From positions 186,001 through 250,000 of the forward strand of contig PAMZ01000022.1 of assembly GCA_002707495.1 (NCBI GenBank): 64,000 nt of DNA, in the 5' to 3' direction. Below are positions 35,770 to 45,622 of the stretch, one piece after another. Both the position numbers and the translations under genes were made by a program. Position 1 is the first letter of the stretch. Each line of letters starts with the position of its first letter. This stretch comes from Halobacteriovoraceae bacterium. Lineage in GTDB: Bacteria; Bdellovibrionota; Bacteriovoracia; Bacteriovoracales; Bacteriovoracaceae. The notes below the pieces were generated by a model that saw nothing but the letters and a program-made list of their open reading frames with translations, was not told the origin of the DNA and made no database searches.

Positions 35770-36629
35770 ACCGATTCTCCTAAAGATCTTCTAAGATCAT
35801 TGAGCTCTTTTTTATTAAACCAATAGTGTTTTGTCGAATTTGTGAGCAGAATCCAACCAAGTTTCTTCTCGGGAGAAATCCATACACTAGTGCCCGTAAA
35901 CCCTAAGTGCCCGAAAGTTAAAGGTGGATAGCCCGAACCCGCAAGACTTTCTCCCTCTGCTGTATCAAATCCTCCAACAAAACGAGAAGTGCGAGGAGCC
36001 TTTTGCATAAAATCTAAAAGATTAAGCTCTTGATCAAATTCAAGCAAGACTTTTGCTAATCCATCGATGGTTCCAAACACCCCGGCATGAGAGAGGGGCT
36101 CTTTAATATTATAAGCATTTGGGTCGTGCACGGATCTAAAATTTGGTTTACTTTTATAATATCCATTTTGAAGCGTGACTTCATCTTCTTCTAGATCTAG
36201 CCAATACTTAAGGCGCCCCTTCCAAAACTTATAAAGATAATCGCGATACTCTATTGCTAACTTCTTTTGTGCCTCTAACATAAATCTTAGAGCCGAAAGA
36301 TCTGAATACAAAGTTTCCGAGTCCACTGATTTAAAACTTAAAATATGCTCTTTCCAATGATCTCGATCTAAAATCGCCCAGGCAGGCAGACCCGCTTTAT
36401 GATTTAAAATGGAATCAAACTCTGAAAGCTTGTCTTTTTCTTTTAGCGCCACATAACCATTTGTAAGTGGTTTAGTAAGACTAGCTAGATCAAACCAAAT
36501 AGGATCATTGATTTCACTCTCACAAAAAGATTGAAACTCTCCCGTTTTAAAATCAAGGATCGCAAAAGCCGCAGCATCAGCGTCTGAGTTATTTAAAAAT
36601 TGTCTACAAAGAGCTTGGGCTTTTTCCAC
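35754..36629 (-). CDS. Serine beta-lactamase/esterase-fold (class C-like) protein
   Basis: About 291 residues from the GTG at 36629. The active-site SxxK is SLTK (residues 50-53), followed by ILNHKAGLPAW (the HxSGLP-type segment) and, near the end, GHLGFTGTSVWISPEKKLGWILLTNS. This is the beta-lactamase/PBP-like hydrolase family that includes esterases and peptidases. No signal peptide is seen. An earlier in-frame TTG at 36698 would add 23 serine-rich residues read out of frame from the conserved end of ppdK, so GTG, 3 bases after the ppdK stop, is preferred. Substrate unknown. Confidence 0.78.
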   Translation of the reverse strand: MEKAQALCRQFLNNSDADAAAFAILDFKTGEFQSFCESEINDPIWFDLASLTKPLTNGYVALKEKDKLSEFDSILNHKAGLPAWAILDRDHWKEHILSFKSVDSETLYSDLSALRFMLEAQKKLAIEYRDYLYKFWKGRLKYWLDLEEDEVTLQNGYYKSKPNFRSVHDPNAYNIKEPLSHAGVFGTIDGLAKVLLEFDQELNLLDFMQKAPRTSRFVGGFDTAEGESLAGSGYPPLTFGHLGFTGTSVWISPEKKLGWILLTNSTKHYWFNKKELNDLRRSLGESVWKES

Positions 36630-36631
36630 TC

Positions 36632-39292
36632 TTATGAATTCCGAAGATTCGCCTGAGCCGCTGCCAACCTTGCTACTGGAACTCGATAAGGAGAACAACT
36701 CACATAATTAAGTCCAGCGCGATGACAAAAATCAATCGATTCAGGCTCACCACCGTGCTCTCCACAAATCCCACAAGAAAGTTCTGAGTTCACACTTCTT
36801 CCGGCTTTTACCGCATGCTCAACTAAAAATCCCACTCCCTCTTGATCGATACTGACAAACGGATCTACCGGGAAAATTCCCTTGGCTTCATACTGAGGCA
36901 GAAATTTTCCTGAATCATCTCTTGAAAGGCCATAAGTGGTTTGAGTTAAATCATTGGTTCCAAAAGAAAAGAATTCTGCTGTATGGGCCACCTTATCCGC
37001 TGTGATACAGGCCCGTGGAAGTTCTAACATGGTACCAATTTTAAATTTAATTTTTTGATTCGTCGTGCTTTCAACTTCCGCTAAGATACTTAGCGCGTGA
37101 TCTTTAAGAATCGCTAATTCTTTTTCATCACTGATAAGAGGAATCATAATTTCTGGCATAACTGCTGTGCCCGATTTCCCTACTTCAGCGGCAGCTTCAG
37201 CAATCGCTCTCACTTGCATATTATAGATTTCTGGATAAGTAACACCAAGCCTACAACCTCTATGTCCAAGCATAGGATTAAATTCATGTAGACTCTCTTG
37301 GCGCTGTTCAATAATTTTTACATCTACACCGAGGACATCTGCTAGCTCTTGCATCTCAGATTCTTTATGAGGAAGAAACTCATGAAGAGGCGGATCAAGA
37401 AGTCTGATATTTACTGGTCTACCATCCATGACTTTAAAAAGCCCTATAAAATCTTCTCTTTGATAAGGAAGAAGTTTATCTAGCGCTTTTTTTCTATCTT
37501 CTTCTGTGATCGCGAAAATCATTTCACGAACCGCAAGTATTCGAGCTGGATCAAAGAACATATGCTCAGTTCTACAAAGTCCAATACCTTCCGCCCCAAA
37601 ACTCAATGCCACTTGGGCATCTTGAGGATTATCAGCGTTCGTTCTAATTCTTAAACTTCGATTCTCATCTGCCCATTTCATAAAAGTTGCAAAATGATCT
37701 GAAATCTTTGCATCGATTGTGGGGATTTCACCTTCGTAAACTTCTCCCGTTCCCCCATCAAAAGTAAGGAAATCCCCCTCTTGAAACTCCTTACCGCTCA
37801 CTCTTAGAACTTTATGTTTGTAACTAATTTCAAGTGCTGTACATCCCGCCACACAAGGTTTTCCCATCCCACGTGCCACAACTGCCGCGTGACTGGTCAT
37901 CCCACCACGTGCTGTGAGAATCCCTTCTGAGGCATTCATACCACCAATATCTTCCGGACTGGTTTCTTGACGAACTAAAATCACTTTGGTCCCGTTTGCG
38001 GCCCAATCTTGAGCGACTTCTGAATCAAAAACAATTTTCCCACAAGCGGCCCCCGGGCTAGCAGGTAGACCTGTCGCTAGAATTGTTTTCTTAACGGCTG
38101 GATCAAGTCTTGGATGAAGAAGACGATCAAGTTCTCCCGGATTAATCTTCATTAAGGCTTCTTTCTCGGTTAGAATTCCTTCAGCCACTAAATCAATTGC
38201 AATTTTCAAAGCTGCATTAATCGTTCGTTTACCGTTTCTGGTTTGAAGAATAAAAAGTTTTCCATCTTCAATGGTAAACTCTATATCTTGCATATCTTTG
38301 TAATGCTGCTCTAATTTTTGATAAATAGAAACCAACTCGTCATAAACACTCTTTGAGGTCTCCTCCAGAGTTTTAAGATTTCTATTAGATTCATTTTTAG
38401 AGACTTCATTTATAGGTGCTGGCGTTCTAATTCCCGCCACAACATCTTCTCCCTGAGCATTCATTAAGTACTCACCAAAAAAGATTTTTTCTCCATTTGA
38501 AGGGTCACGGGTAAAACAAACTCCCGTCCCAGAGGTATCTCCCGCATTACCAAAGACCATAGACTGCACATTAACAGCTGTTCCCCAATCGTGAGAATAT
38601 CCATTCATCTGACGATATTTAAAAGCTCTTGGATTATTCCATGAGCCAAATACGGCTCCCACAGCAGACCATAATTGCTCATAGGGGTCTTGAGGAAAAC
38701 TTTTTCCAAACTCCTCACCTAAAATTTGCTTATAGACATCTACAAGCTCGGCGAGATCCTCTGCATCTAACTCAGTGTCTTCATGCACTCCGCGGGCTTC
38801 TTTTAAATCTTCTAGCTGACTCTCCAGAATGGATGTATTTATTCCAAGAACAACATTAGAAAACATTTGAATAAAGCGTCGGTAGGAATCCCATGCAAAT
38901 CTTGGATTGTCAGTTATCTTAGCTAGACCTTTAACTGTCTCATCATTCATACCAAGATTTAAAACCGTATCCATCATCCCTGGCATAGAAACTCTTGCTC
39001 CTGATCTTACTGAAAAGAGCAATGGATTTTTTGGATCACCAAATTTTTTACCGGTTATATTTTCCACTTCTGCTAGAGCAGCATACACTTGATTTCGAAT
39101 TTCAGTGGAAATGGATTTGTCTTGTTTATAATAATCAAGACAGGCTTCGGTGGAGACCGTAAAACCAGGAGGAACCGGAAGTCCTAAACTCGACATTTCT
39201 GCGAGATTTGCTCCCTTACCACCAAGAAGATTTTTTTGATCTTTACTACCTTCAGTTTTACTTGCACTAAATGAATAGACCCATTTCGTCAT
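36632..39292 (-). CDS. ppdK: Pyruvate, phosphate dikinase
   Basis: 886 residues, full length. The N-terminal ATP-grasp region (LLGGKGANLAEMSSLGLPVPPGFTVSTEAC; FSVRSGARVSMPGMMDTVLNLGMND), the phospho-histidine domain (GGMTSHAAVVARGMGKPCVAGC) and the PEP/pyruvate barrel ending in LSCGICGEHGGEPESIDFC are present. It interconverts pyruvate, ATP and Pi with PEP, AMP and PPi, for gluconeogenesis or glycolysis. It is the first of a three-gene minus-strand unit. Confidence 0.98.
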   Translation of the reverse strand: MTKWVYSFSASKTEGSKDQKNLLGGKGANLAEMSSLGLPVPPGFTVSTEACLDYYKQDKSISTEIRNQVYAALAEVENITGKKFGDPKNPLLFSVRSGARVSMPGMMDTVLNLGMNDETVKGLAKITDNPRFAWDSYRRFIQMFSNVVLGINTSILESQLEDLKEARGVHEDTELDAEDLAELVDVYKQILGEEFGKSFPQDPYEQLWSAVGAVFGSWNNPRAFKYRQMNGYSHDWGTAVNVQSMVFGNAGDTSGTGVCFTRDPSNGEKIFFGEYLMNAQGEDVVAGIRTPAPINEVSKNESNRNLKTLEETSKSVYDELVSIYQKLEQHYKDMQDIEFTIEDGKLFILQTRNGKRTINAALKIAIDLVAEGILTEKEALMKINPGELDRLLHPRLDPAVKKTILATGLPASPGAACGKIVFDSEVAQDWAANGTKVILVRQETSPEDIGGMNASEGILTARGGMTSHAAVVARGMGKPCVAGCTALEISYKHKVLRVSGKEFQEGDFLTFDGGTGEVYEGEIPTIDAKISDHFATFMKWADENRSLRIRTNADNPQDAQVALSFGAEGIGLCRTEHMFFDPARILAVREMIFAITEEDRKKALDKLLPYQREDFIGLFKVMDGRPVNIRLLDPPLHEFLPHKESEMQELADVLGVDVKIIEQRQESLHEFNPMLGHRGCRLGVTYPEIYNMQVRAIAEAAAEVGKSGTAVMPEIMIPLISDEKELAILKDHALSILAEVESTTNQKIKFKIGTMLELPRACITADKVAHTAEFFSFGTNDLTQTTYGLSRDDSGKFLPQYEAKGIFPVDPFVSIDQEGVGFLVEHAVKAGRSVNSELSCGICGEHGGEPESIDFCHRAGLNYVSCSPYRVPVARLAAAQANLRNS

Positions 39293-39353
39293 TAGTTCCT
39301 TCCTTTCCTTGAAAAACTGGGCTCATTCTATCGAAAGGAGAAGAGATTGGGAA

Positions 39354-40715
39354 TCATGCTGCCATGCGCGCTCGGTTTAGATGCTGAAATAATGCTTCAA
39401 AATGCTCCCCGTATTCAAGGAAGGGGTAAGTCTGTAAATACTCATAAAAAGTCCACTGGGGATGTGACAAAATATAGTCGGTCAAGTCATGCGCAACGAT
39501 GAATATACAGGCCAATTCAGAGAGATTTCCCTTTTTTGTAAAGGATACCTTATTCTCTGCGATGTGATAGGAGCGCAATTCCTCAATTAGATGTGCCGCA
39601 CCAGCGGGTGCACTATGGTCTGAGGTCGCATATTCAAAAGCGTAATTAAAGGAGCGATAATAAAGTTCTTTCTCCATTACAGTGAGAAATTTTTTTACTT
39701 TTTCAAAATGTTTAGGGTTTTTAATCTGTGCCAATTTCGGATTATTAAAGTAGGCAACATCATGAACTAAAGAACAATAGGTGAGGTTTTTAACTAATTC
39801 CTTACTTGATCCTCCCATGAGACGCATCAGCGCACAGCTTACCATAGACAATGTTCTGATATGGCGGGGGAGATAATCAAGTCCCACTTCCGACTTTGAA
39901 GCTGCCTCTCTAAAATAGTCAAAAAAAGTTTTTTGGTGATTAAGCCTCGACATCAAAGTCTTATACTCACGCTGCATTCTCTTTCTAAAGCGAGCCGAAT
40001 TTCCCAAAAACCCAATTTGATTTTCAAACTGAGCTTCTTCATATTTTATAAAATTAGTCATCAACTTCACCGGTAATGGTTCTACAAATTTAAACCCTAC
40101 TTTTTTAACCATCGATGAGTTTGCATTGCGATAACTGATCTGCTTGAAATCTACCTGCCATACAGGTTTAAGCCCCACTCTTGACTTAAACTCAAAATTT
40201 CCTAGTTGAGAAAGTTGAATATCTTCAGCTCCAACTATATGTGGTCTTTGTTCATCACCTAATACCAAAGCTACACCACCTTGAGACAGATCCACCAGAT
40301 TTACATCCAAGTGAAGTCTCGCCGTTTCAGTAATCTTTGCTGGAACACTGATTTTAATAAGCCTATTTTCTTCAGGCTGAAAGACGTACCGAGGAAATTC
40401 TCGCAGTTCTTCTAGTTTTATCTCATCCGGAACTTGAATATAGGCATACTCTTTGTAGAGTGCCTGAATAGAACCTTTGAAAATTGTATTTCTATACGCG
40501 AACTTTATATAGACCGTAGTGCTAGTATCTATATTATCAAAGTCTGAGATTTTACACCGAATAACTTCCCTAATGGGGTCGTACTCAAACTGCTCGATTT
40601 CAAAAACCAGTCGTTTATCCGCACGTGTTTGCCAAAGAATATTCTTCTTCTTATTACTTGCTTCGAAAATAATTTTAACAATCTCTTCGCGATCATTTGA
40701 AACGACAAAATTCAT
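39354..40715 (-). CDS. PilZ-domain protein with a degenerate HD-like C-terminal domain
   Basis: About 453 residues from the ATG at 40715. A YcgR-like N-terminal region is followed by a PilZ domain with intact c-di-GMP motifs (REFPR for RxxxR, DLSQGG for D/NxSxxG). The C-terminal half (~270-440) is helical with LVHDVAYF and later SDHSAP, reminiscent of an HD phosphohydrolase core missing the usual HHExxDG motif. It may read c-di-GMP and act on a partner. An in-frame TTG at 40775 gives 20 extra residues that mimic a lipoprotein leader (LSAC); with a cytoplasmic domain behind it this is judged an artefact. Confidence 0.72.
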   Translation of the reverse strand: MNFVVSNDREEIVKIIFEASNKKKNILWQTRADKRLVFEIEQFEYDPIREVIRCKISDFDNIDTSTTVYIKFAYRNTIFKGSIQALYKEYAYIQVPDEIKLEELREFPRYVFQPEENRLIKISVPAKITETARLHLDVNLVDLSQGGVALVLGDEQRPHIVGAEDIQLSQLGNFEFKSRVGLKPVWQVDFKQISYRNANSSMVKKVGFKFVEPLPVKLMTNFIKYEEAQFENQIGFLGNSARFRKRMQREYKTLMSRLNHQKTFFDYFREAASKSEVGLDYLPRHIRTLSMVSCALMRLMGGSSKELVKNLTYCSLVHDVAYFNNPKLAQIKNPKHFEKVKKFLTVMEKELYYRSFNYAFEYATSDHSAPAGAAHLIEELRSYHIAENKVSFTKKGNLSELACIFIVAHDLTDYILSHPQWTFYEYLQTYPFLEYGEHFEALFQHLNRARMAA

Positions 40716-40814
40716 AGAAAATATTATCGACGACAAACGGCAGGCGCTTAACAAAAACCCACCCAAAAAAGTCAATTATCGCAAAATCCCTTTTATTTCA
40801 GATAGATAGAGACC

Positions 40815-42134
40815 TTAAAATCCTAGTTTTGTAAGAAGGTAATTTTCTATATCTTCAAGCTTGATTCGCTCTTGTGCCATAGAATCGCGGTCTCTCACCG
40901 TGACACTATTGTCTTCAAGCGAGTCATAATCCACCGTAATACAATAAGGAGTTCCAATTTCATCTTGGCGACGGTATCTCTTTCCAATCGATCCTGCTAC
41001 ATCGTATTCACATTTATATCGAGTTTGAAGCTTTTCAAGTAGTGGTCTAGCCACTGCCTCGAGCGGTTCTTTTTTCATCAGAGGCATGACAGCGACTTTG
41101 ATCGGGGCCATCTTTGGGATAAATCCAAGGACAACTCTCTCTTCTTTTTCACCTGGATTTTCGACTCTATAGGCATCACAAAGAAGAGCTAGAATATGGC
41201 GGTCACAGCCAACGGCAGTTTCTAAAACATAAGGAATATATTTTTTATTTCCATCTGCTTGATCAACGTAATTGAGGTTTTTTCCTGAAAACTCTGCATG
41301 CCTTCCTAAATCAAAATCAGTTCGTGAGTGGATCCCCTCCATCTCATCCCAGCCGATTGGAAACTCATACTCAATATCAAAAGCGGCATCTGCATAATGG
41401 GCTAGCTCAGTTCCATGGTCATGCCAACGAAGTTTAGATTCTGTTAACCCCTGATCTACGTGCCACTTCCAACGAATTTCTTTCCACTTTTCCATCGCTT
41501 CTTTTTGAGTTCCAGGCTTAATAAAATACTGCATTTCCATTTGCTCGAACTCCCTGGTTCTAAACGTGAAGTTACCGGGAGTTATTTCGTTTCTAAAAGA
41601 TTTACCAATTTGAGCAATTCCAAAAGGAAGTTTTCGTCTCATCGTAGTTTGCACATTGAGAAAATTGACAAAAATCCCTTGTGCCGTTTCTGGTCTTAGA
41701 TAAACAGTTGATCCTGAATCCTTAACAGGCCCCATGGTGGTTTCAAACATTAAATTAAAATCTCGAGGTTCAGTGAAAGAATCTTTTGATTTACAGCTAG
41801 GACAGGGAGCGCTTAGATCAATTTTGTCTGCTCGAAACCGAGCTTTACATTCTTTACAATCAACCAATGGATCTGAAAATCCATCAACGTGACCAGAAGC
41901 TTTCCAAACTTGGGGGTGCATTAAGATGGCAGCGTCAATTCCATCAATATCTTCTCTGAAAGTCATGGCCTTCCACCAAGAATCCTTCACATTCCTCTTA
42001 AGCTCAACTCCCATCGGTCCATAATCCCAACAGGAACCAAGTCCCCCGTATATCTCGGAGCTTTGAAAAATAAAGCCACGTCTTTTACAAAGACTCACCA
42101 AATCCTGCATGTCTTCTAATTTTTTCATTTTCAT
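40815..42134 (-). CDS. glyS: Glycyl-tRNA synthetase, dimeric class II type
   Basis: 439 residues of the single-chain (alpha2) class IIa enzyme, not the alpha/beta type. [23 protein letters not shown], the zinc-type [12 protein letters not shown] insertion, the motif 2 region [36 protein letters not shown] and the C-terminal anticodon domain ([12 protein letters not shown]) are all present. It charges tRNA-Gly. ATG with AAGGAT upstream. Confidence 0.95.
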   Translation of the reverse strand: MKMKKLEDMQDLVSLCKRRGFIFQSSEIYGGLGSCWDYGPMGVELKRNVKDSWWKAMTFREDIDGIDAAILMHPQVWKASGHVDGFSDPLVDCKECKARFRADKIDLSAPCPSCKSKDSFTEPRDFNLMFETTMGPVKDSGSTVYLRPETAQGIFVNFLNVQTTMRRKLPFGIAQIGKSFRNEITPGNFTFRTREFEQMEMQYFIKPGTQKEAMEKWKEIRWKWHVDQGLTESKLRWHDHGTELAHYADAAFDIEYEFPIGWDEMEGIHSRTDFDLGRHAEFSGKNLNYVDQADGNKKYIPYVLETAVGCDRHILALLCDAYRVENPGEKEERVVLGFIPKMAPIKVAVMPLMKKEPLEAVARPLLEKLQTRYKCEYDVAGSIGKRYRRQDEIGTPYCITVDYDSLEDNSVTVRDRDSMAQERIKLEDIENYLLTKLGF

Positions 42135-42152
42135 AAGTTTTATCCTTCAATA

Positions 42153-42965
42153 TTAATCTAGTGTATTGTTTCCATTATAAAGAGCTTGGATTTCGGTAGA
42201 GTTTAAGAGCCTATTCCATACACCTACTGAATCCATATCTCCGTCAAAGCCATCTGTCAGTGCTGGCCCTCCTCCATTTCTCCCGCCGCAAACATAAAGA
42301 TCCGCCACTCCAATAAAGTTTGAAGATATTGGATTGCTATCACTACTTATCAAACTACCGTCTCGATAAATACTTATCCCGGAGTCTCGATCGACTAAGA
42401 TAGTAAAGTGATACCAAATGCCAAATGACGGAAAGGCTGAGCTAGCTGTAAGAGGAAATCCATTATCCGCATTTACAGTTAAGTCAGTTGATGAAGAGTT
42501 AACAAAAGTACGAAAAAATGGTGTTGAGTAATTAAATTCAACTAGAATTTGATTAGCCGCTAATGTGGAATTAAGCTTGGCCCAAAATGCTACTGAATAA
42601 TCTGTACCCGTTCCAAAATTATAAGCAGAAGTAGGTGAAGAAACATAAAAATAATTCGAACCGTTCATACTAGAACATTGAATTCCTGAACCAACCTGGC
42701 CAGATGTAGAAAATAATGTTCCTGCACCATGCACCAAAGTACTCCCCCCAAAACTATCGTTTCTGGACTGGGTCCCACCTGTTTCACTCATCTTCCAAAA
42801 GGAAACGATTTGATCTTCTACAGAGGAAACCGTATTGTCCCCTCCATCACAATTGTCCCCACAGGTTGAATCGTTGAATGAGCTATCAATTTTATTTTCA
42901 GCACCAATCAAATTTTCTGCTAGTTCACATGAGCTTAAAAGAAGTAAGAGGATAAAGATTCTCAT
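42153..42965 (-). CDS. LamG/concanavalin-like domain lipoprotein
   Basis: 270 residues. A lipoprotein signal (LLLLLSSC, Cys at 13) is followed by a Cys/Asp/Gly-rich linker and a LamG-like jellyroll (~55-265: YSVAFWAKLNS, WYHFTILVDRDSGISIYRDGSLISS, DGDMDSVGVWNRLLNSTEIQALYN). This domain usually binds carbohydrate or protein at the surface. It overlaps the msbA stop by 4 bases and continues toward glyS. Ligand unknown. Confidence 0.82.
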   Translation of the reverse strand: MRIFILLLLLSSCELAENLIGAENKIDSSFNDSTCGDNCDGGDNTVSSVEDQIVSFWKMSETGGTQSRNDSFGGSTLVHGAGTLFSTSGQVGSGIQCSSMNGSNYFYVSSPTSAYNFGTGTDYSVAFWAKLNSTLAANQILVEFNYSTPFFRTFVNSSSTDLTVNADNGFPLTASSAFPSFGIWYHFTILVDRDSGISIYRDGSLISSDSNPISSNFIGVADLYVCGGRNGGGPALTDGFDGDMDSVGVWNRLLNSTEIQALYNGNNTLD

Positions 42966-44683
42966 AGGGTCGACTCCGATAGGGTTAAATCATAAAGTTT
43001 TTTATATTCACCACCAATATTCATTAAATCTTTATGCTGACCTTCCTCTAGTTTTGATCCTTCTTTCATCACTATGATGCGATCATAATTTTGAATGGTA
43101 GAGAGTCTGTGAGCCACAGCTACGACAGTTTTATGGCTTGCCACTTCATCCATGGCTTTTTGAACGACCTTCTCTGATTCATTATCCAAAGCACTTGTTG
43201 CCTCATCAAATAAAAAGATAGGACAATCTCTTAGAAAAGCTCGTGCAATGGTTAGCCTTTGGGCTTGCCCACCTGATAATTTTGTTCCCCTATCACCAAT
43301 CGTTGTGGCCAACCCCTCCGGAAGCTTATTAACAAACTCCCCAGCATAGCTCACCTCAAGTGCGTGATGAATTTGCTCATCTGAATAATGATTTCCAGCG
43401 GTGAGATTTTCTTTAACAGTATCATTAAATAAAAAGATGTCTTGAGAGACTAGTGCGAATGCCTCTCGAACTGATTGCATAGAGTAATCTTTAATATTAA
43501 TTCCATCAATCAAGATTTCACCTTTTTCAAGATCGTAAAGACGCAAAAGTAAGGCCACAAGAGTCGATTTTCCCGAACCAGAGAGTCCGACCAGAGCTAC
43601 CTTCTCTCCTTTATTAATCGTAAGGTTAAAGTCTTTTATCACATCACCTTCCCCATAGGAAAAGCTCACATTTCTAAATTCGATAGATTTTTTAAATTCC
43701 TTAAAATCTATTTTTCCGGAGTCGTTTTCTTCTTCAACTTCTAAAAGTTTAAAAATTCGTTTAGAGGCAGCTCTCGCTTGATTTAGTCTCGTATTAGCTT
43801 TTGAGTATTTTCTTACGGGATCCATAAAAAGCGCCAATGCTCCTACAAAGGAGAAAAATTCTCCCACTGTTAGTCCACCTGCTTGATGACGATAAAAAGC
43901 GATAACAATAACAGTGGCAAATGCAAAAGAGCCTACCGTTTCAACCATCGGATGAGAGTGCTCCTCAGCAGAATTACTCTTCATTTTATGAGCGAGGTAA
44001 TTATCTTGCGCCTTAGAAAAGCGATCAACCATATAGGCCTGGAGATTAAAGGCCTTAATAATTTTTTGTCCCACTAGACCTTCCGCTGCATGATGAGTCA
44101 TATCTGCTGTATCCTCCTGTGCGCGAGCGATATAGCGTCTAATCCTTTTCCCAGTCACAGAGAAAATTAAGACAAAAAAAGGAAGTACGATAAAAATAAT
44201 AAGTGTCAATTTCCAATCGTGATAAAGTGCAACCCCTAAGAGCCCAAGAGCTGTCAGTGGCTCCCTGATAACGGCTAGCCCGTGCATAAATGATTCAGCA
44301 AATATTTTTGTGTCATTTATCATGACAGACAAAAGATTCCCTTGTTTAGATTTCGCATAATATGAAGCCGGCAGACGTTGAAATTTTTGATAAATGGAAC
44401 GGCGGATATCACAAGTGGCTCGATCAACAACCATTCTTGTTCCATAGAAATGCATATACCTAAAGGGATAATTTACAATTCCTATCGCTACTAATATGGC
44501 AGCTAATTCAAAAGCTACTTGCTCAGTTGCTCCAGGCTCAAAAATTCCATCGATAACATCCTTAATGAAATAGGCTTGGTAAGCTTTAAGTGCGGCCAAA
44601 GGAATTGAGCATAGAGTAGCGATTATCGCTACTCTTAGGTAGGGACGCAAAAATGGAAACATTTGACGCAGTATTTGCAGCAT
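42962..44683 (-). CDS. msbA: MsbA-like lipid ABC exporter (TM-NBD fusion)
   Basis: 573 residues: six TM segments (~1-310) and an ATPase domain with Walker A GLSGSGKST, signature LSGGQAQR and Walker B IFLFDEATSALD. The TM half has the ABC type I exporter arrangement, and DIRRSIYQKFQRLPASYYAKSKQGNLLS matches MsbA. It flips lipid A/core across the inner membrane. Divergent from the heptose phosphatase gene, which supports an LPS role. Another lipid exporter is possible. Confidence 0.83.
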   Translation of the reverse strand: MLQILRQMFPFLRPYLRVAIIATLCSIPLAALKAYQAYFIKDVIDGIFEPGATEQVAFELAAILVAIGIVNYPFRYMHFYGTRMVVDRATCDIRRSIYQKFQRLPASYYAKSKQGNLLSVMINDTKIFAESFMHGLAVIREPLTALGLLGVALYHDWKLTLIIFIVLPFFVLIFSVTGKRIRRYIARAQEDTADMTHHAAEGLVGQKIIKAFNLQAYMVDRFSKAQDNYLAHKMKSNSAEEHSHPMVETVGSFAFATVIVIAFYRHQAGGLTVGEFFSFVGALALFMDPVRKYSKANTRLNQARAASKRIFKLLEVEEENDSGKIDFKEFKKSIEFRNVSFSYGEGDVIKDFNLTINKGEKVALVGLSGSGKSTLVALLLRLYDLEKGEILIDGINIKDYSMQSVREAFALVSQDIFLFNDTVKENLTAGNHYSDEQIHHALEVSYAGEFVNKLPEGLATTIGDRGTKLSGGQAQRLTIARAFLRDCPIFLFDEATSALDNESEKVVQKAMDEVASHKTVVAVAHRLSTIQNYDRIIVMKEGSKLEEGQHKDLMNIGGEYKKLYDLTLSESTL

Positions 44684-44772
44684 TCAGCAATTTTAAAGTT
44701 TTTCCTATTCTTTGACAATGTGACGCAAAGAGTAACCGTGACGAATATAGATGATTCTGGTTAAATAAGTTT

Positions 44773-45249
44773 ATGGATAAAGCCATTTTCTTCGATCGAG
44801 ACAATACTCTCATCATTGACTCCCATTATATGTACAAAATAGAGGATCTAAAATTCTATCCTGAGACCTTTTCTACCCTAAGAGAACTAAAAAGAAGAGG
44901 TTATGTTTTCTTTATCGTTTCAAATCAATCCGGTCTTGGCAGAGAACTTTTTAACCTTAATCAGCTCAATCATTTTCACGCTGCTATGCTAAAAGAATTT
45001 CAAAGGCACGATATAGAATTCCTCGAAGTTGCTTTTTGCCCTCATCACCCTAAAGATAATTGTGACTGTCGCAAACCTGAGCCCAAAATAGTTTTAGAAC
45101 TTATTGAAAAATATAATATTGATAAAAAGAATTCATTTTTTGTGGGAGATCGAGAGTCTGACTACCAATGTGGTCTCAATGCAGGGATCAACTCCATTAA
45201 AATTGAAAATGGATATGAGCTCCCTGAACTACTAGACAAAATCCAGTAA
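44773..45249 (+). CDS. gmhB: D-glycero-D-manno-heptose 1,7-bisphosphate 7-phosphatase (GmhB-like)
   Basis: 158 residues of the HAD IIIA type. The catalytic motif FFDRDNTL is at 7-14, FIVSNQSGLGR follows, and the zinc loop CPHHPKDNCDCRKP supplies Cys89, His91, Cys97 and Cys99. GDRESDYQCGLNAGI closes the active site. It removes the 7-phosphate in ADP-heptose synthesis for LPS. It is a little shorter than most GmhB, and a histidinol-phosphatase role is a less likely alternative. Confidence 0.82.
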   Translation: MDKAIFFDRDNTLIIDSHYMYKIEDLKFYPETFSTLRELKRRGYVFFIVSNQSGLGRELFNLNQLNHFHAAMLKEFQRHDIEFLEVAFCPHHPKDNCDCRKPEPKIVLELIEKYNIDKKNSFFVGDRESDYQCGLNAGINSIKIENGYELPELLDKIQ

Positions 45250-45273
45250 GAAAACCCAGAGAGCTCAAACTAA

Positions 45274-45564
45274 TTATTTACCTTCGCAATCGTGAGTATG
45301 ACCATCTACTTGATGATGCTTATGTCCATCATGCTTATAGTCTGTATGGTCACCATGCTTTTCACTTTCATGCCCACAATCTTTTTTATGTTTGTGCTCA
45401 TGATTCTTGTGATGCTTATGATGATGCTTATGATGGTCATGCTTTTTATGTTCGTGATGTGAGTCTTCGCTTTTGTGCTCATGGCCCTTTCCCTCTTCTT
45501 CATGGTTATGGGCCATAACAGAGAAACTTAAAACTAAAATACCGGCTAATAGTAATTTCATCAT
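45274..45564 (-). CDS. Exported histidine-rich metal-binding protein
   Basis: 96 residues. The signal peptide (~1-18, ending SVMA) is followed by a mature chain of which about a third is histidine, with Glu, Asp, Lys and two cysteines. The repeating pattern (HHKHHHKHH, then CGHESEKHGDHTDYKHDGHKHHQVDGHTHDC) resembles small periplasmic zinc/nickel-binding proteins. It could buffer or sequester zinc, nickel or copper in the periplasm. The second of two adjacent ATGs (45561) has better spacing from GGA. No metal transporter adjoins it. Confidence 0.8.
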   Translation of the reverse strand: MMKLLLAGILVLSFSVMAHNHEEEGKGHEHKSEDSHHEHKKHDHHKHHHKHHKNHEHKHKKDCGHESEKHGDHTDYKHDGHKHHQVDGHTHDCEGK

Positions 45565-45622
45565 TTATCCTTTGAATATACTTTGTCCTATAATCGTAAT
45601 GTAAAATACCTGAGGAGTCATC

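Noticed and set aside
36630..36698. 23 extra serine-rich residues at the start of the beta-lactamase-fold protein
   Set aside because: They are the conserved ppdK C-terminus read in another frame; GTG at 36629 just after the ppdK stop is better.
40716..40775. Lipoprotein-like leader (LSAC) on the PilZ protein if the TTG at 40775 is used
   Set aside because: The following domains are cytoplasmic c-di-GMP type; an ATG at 40715 removes the leader.
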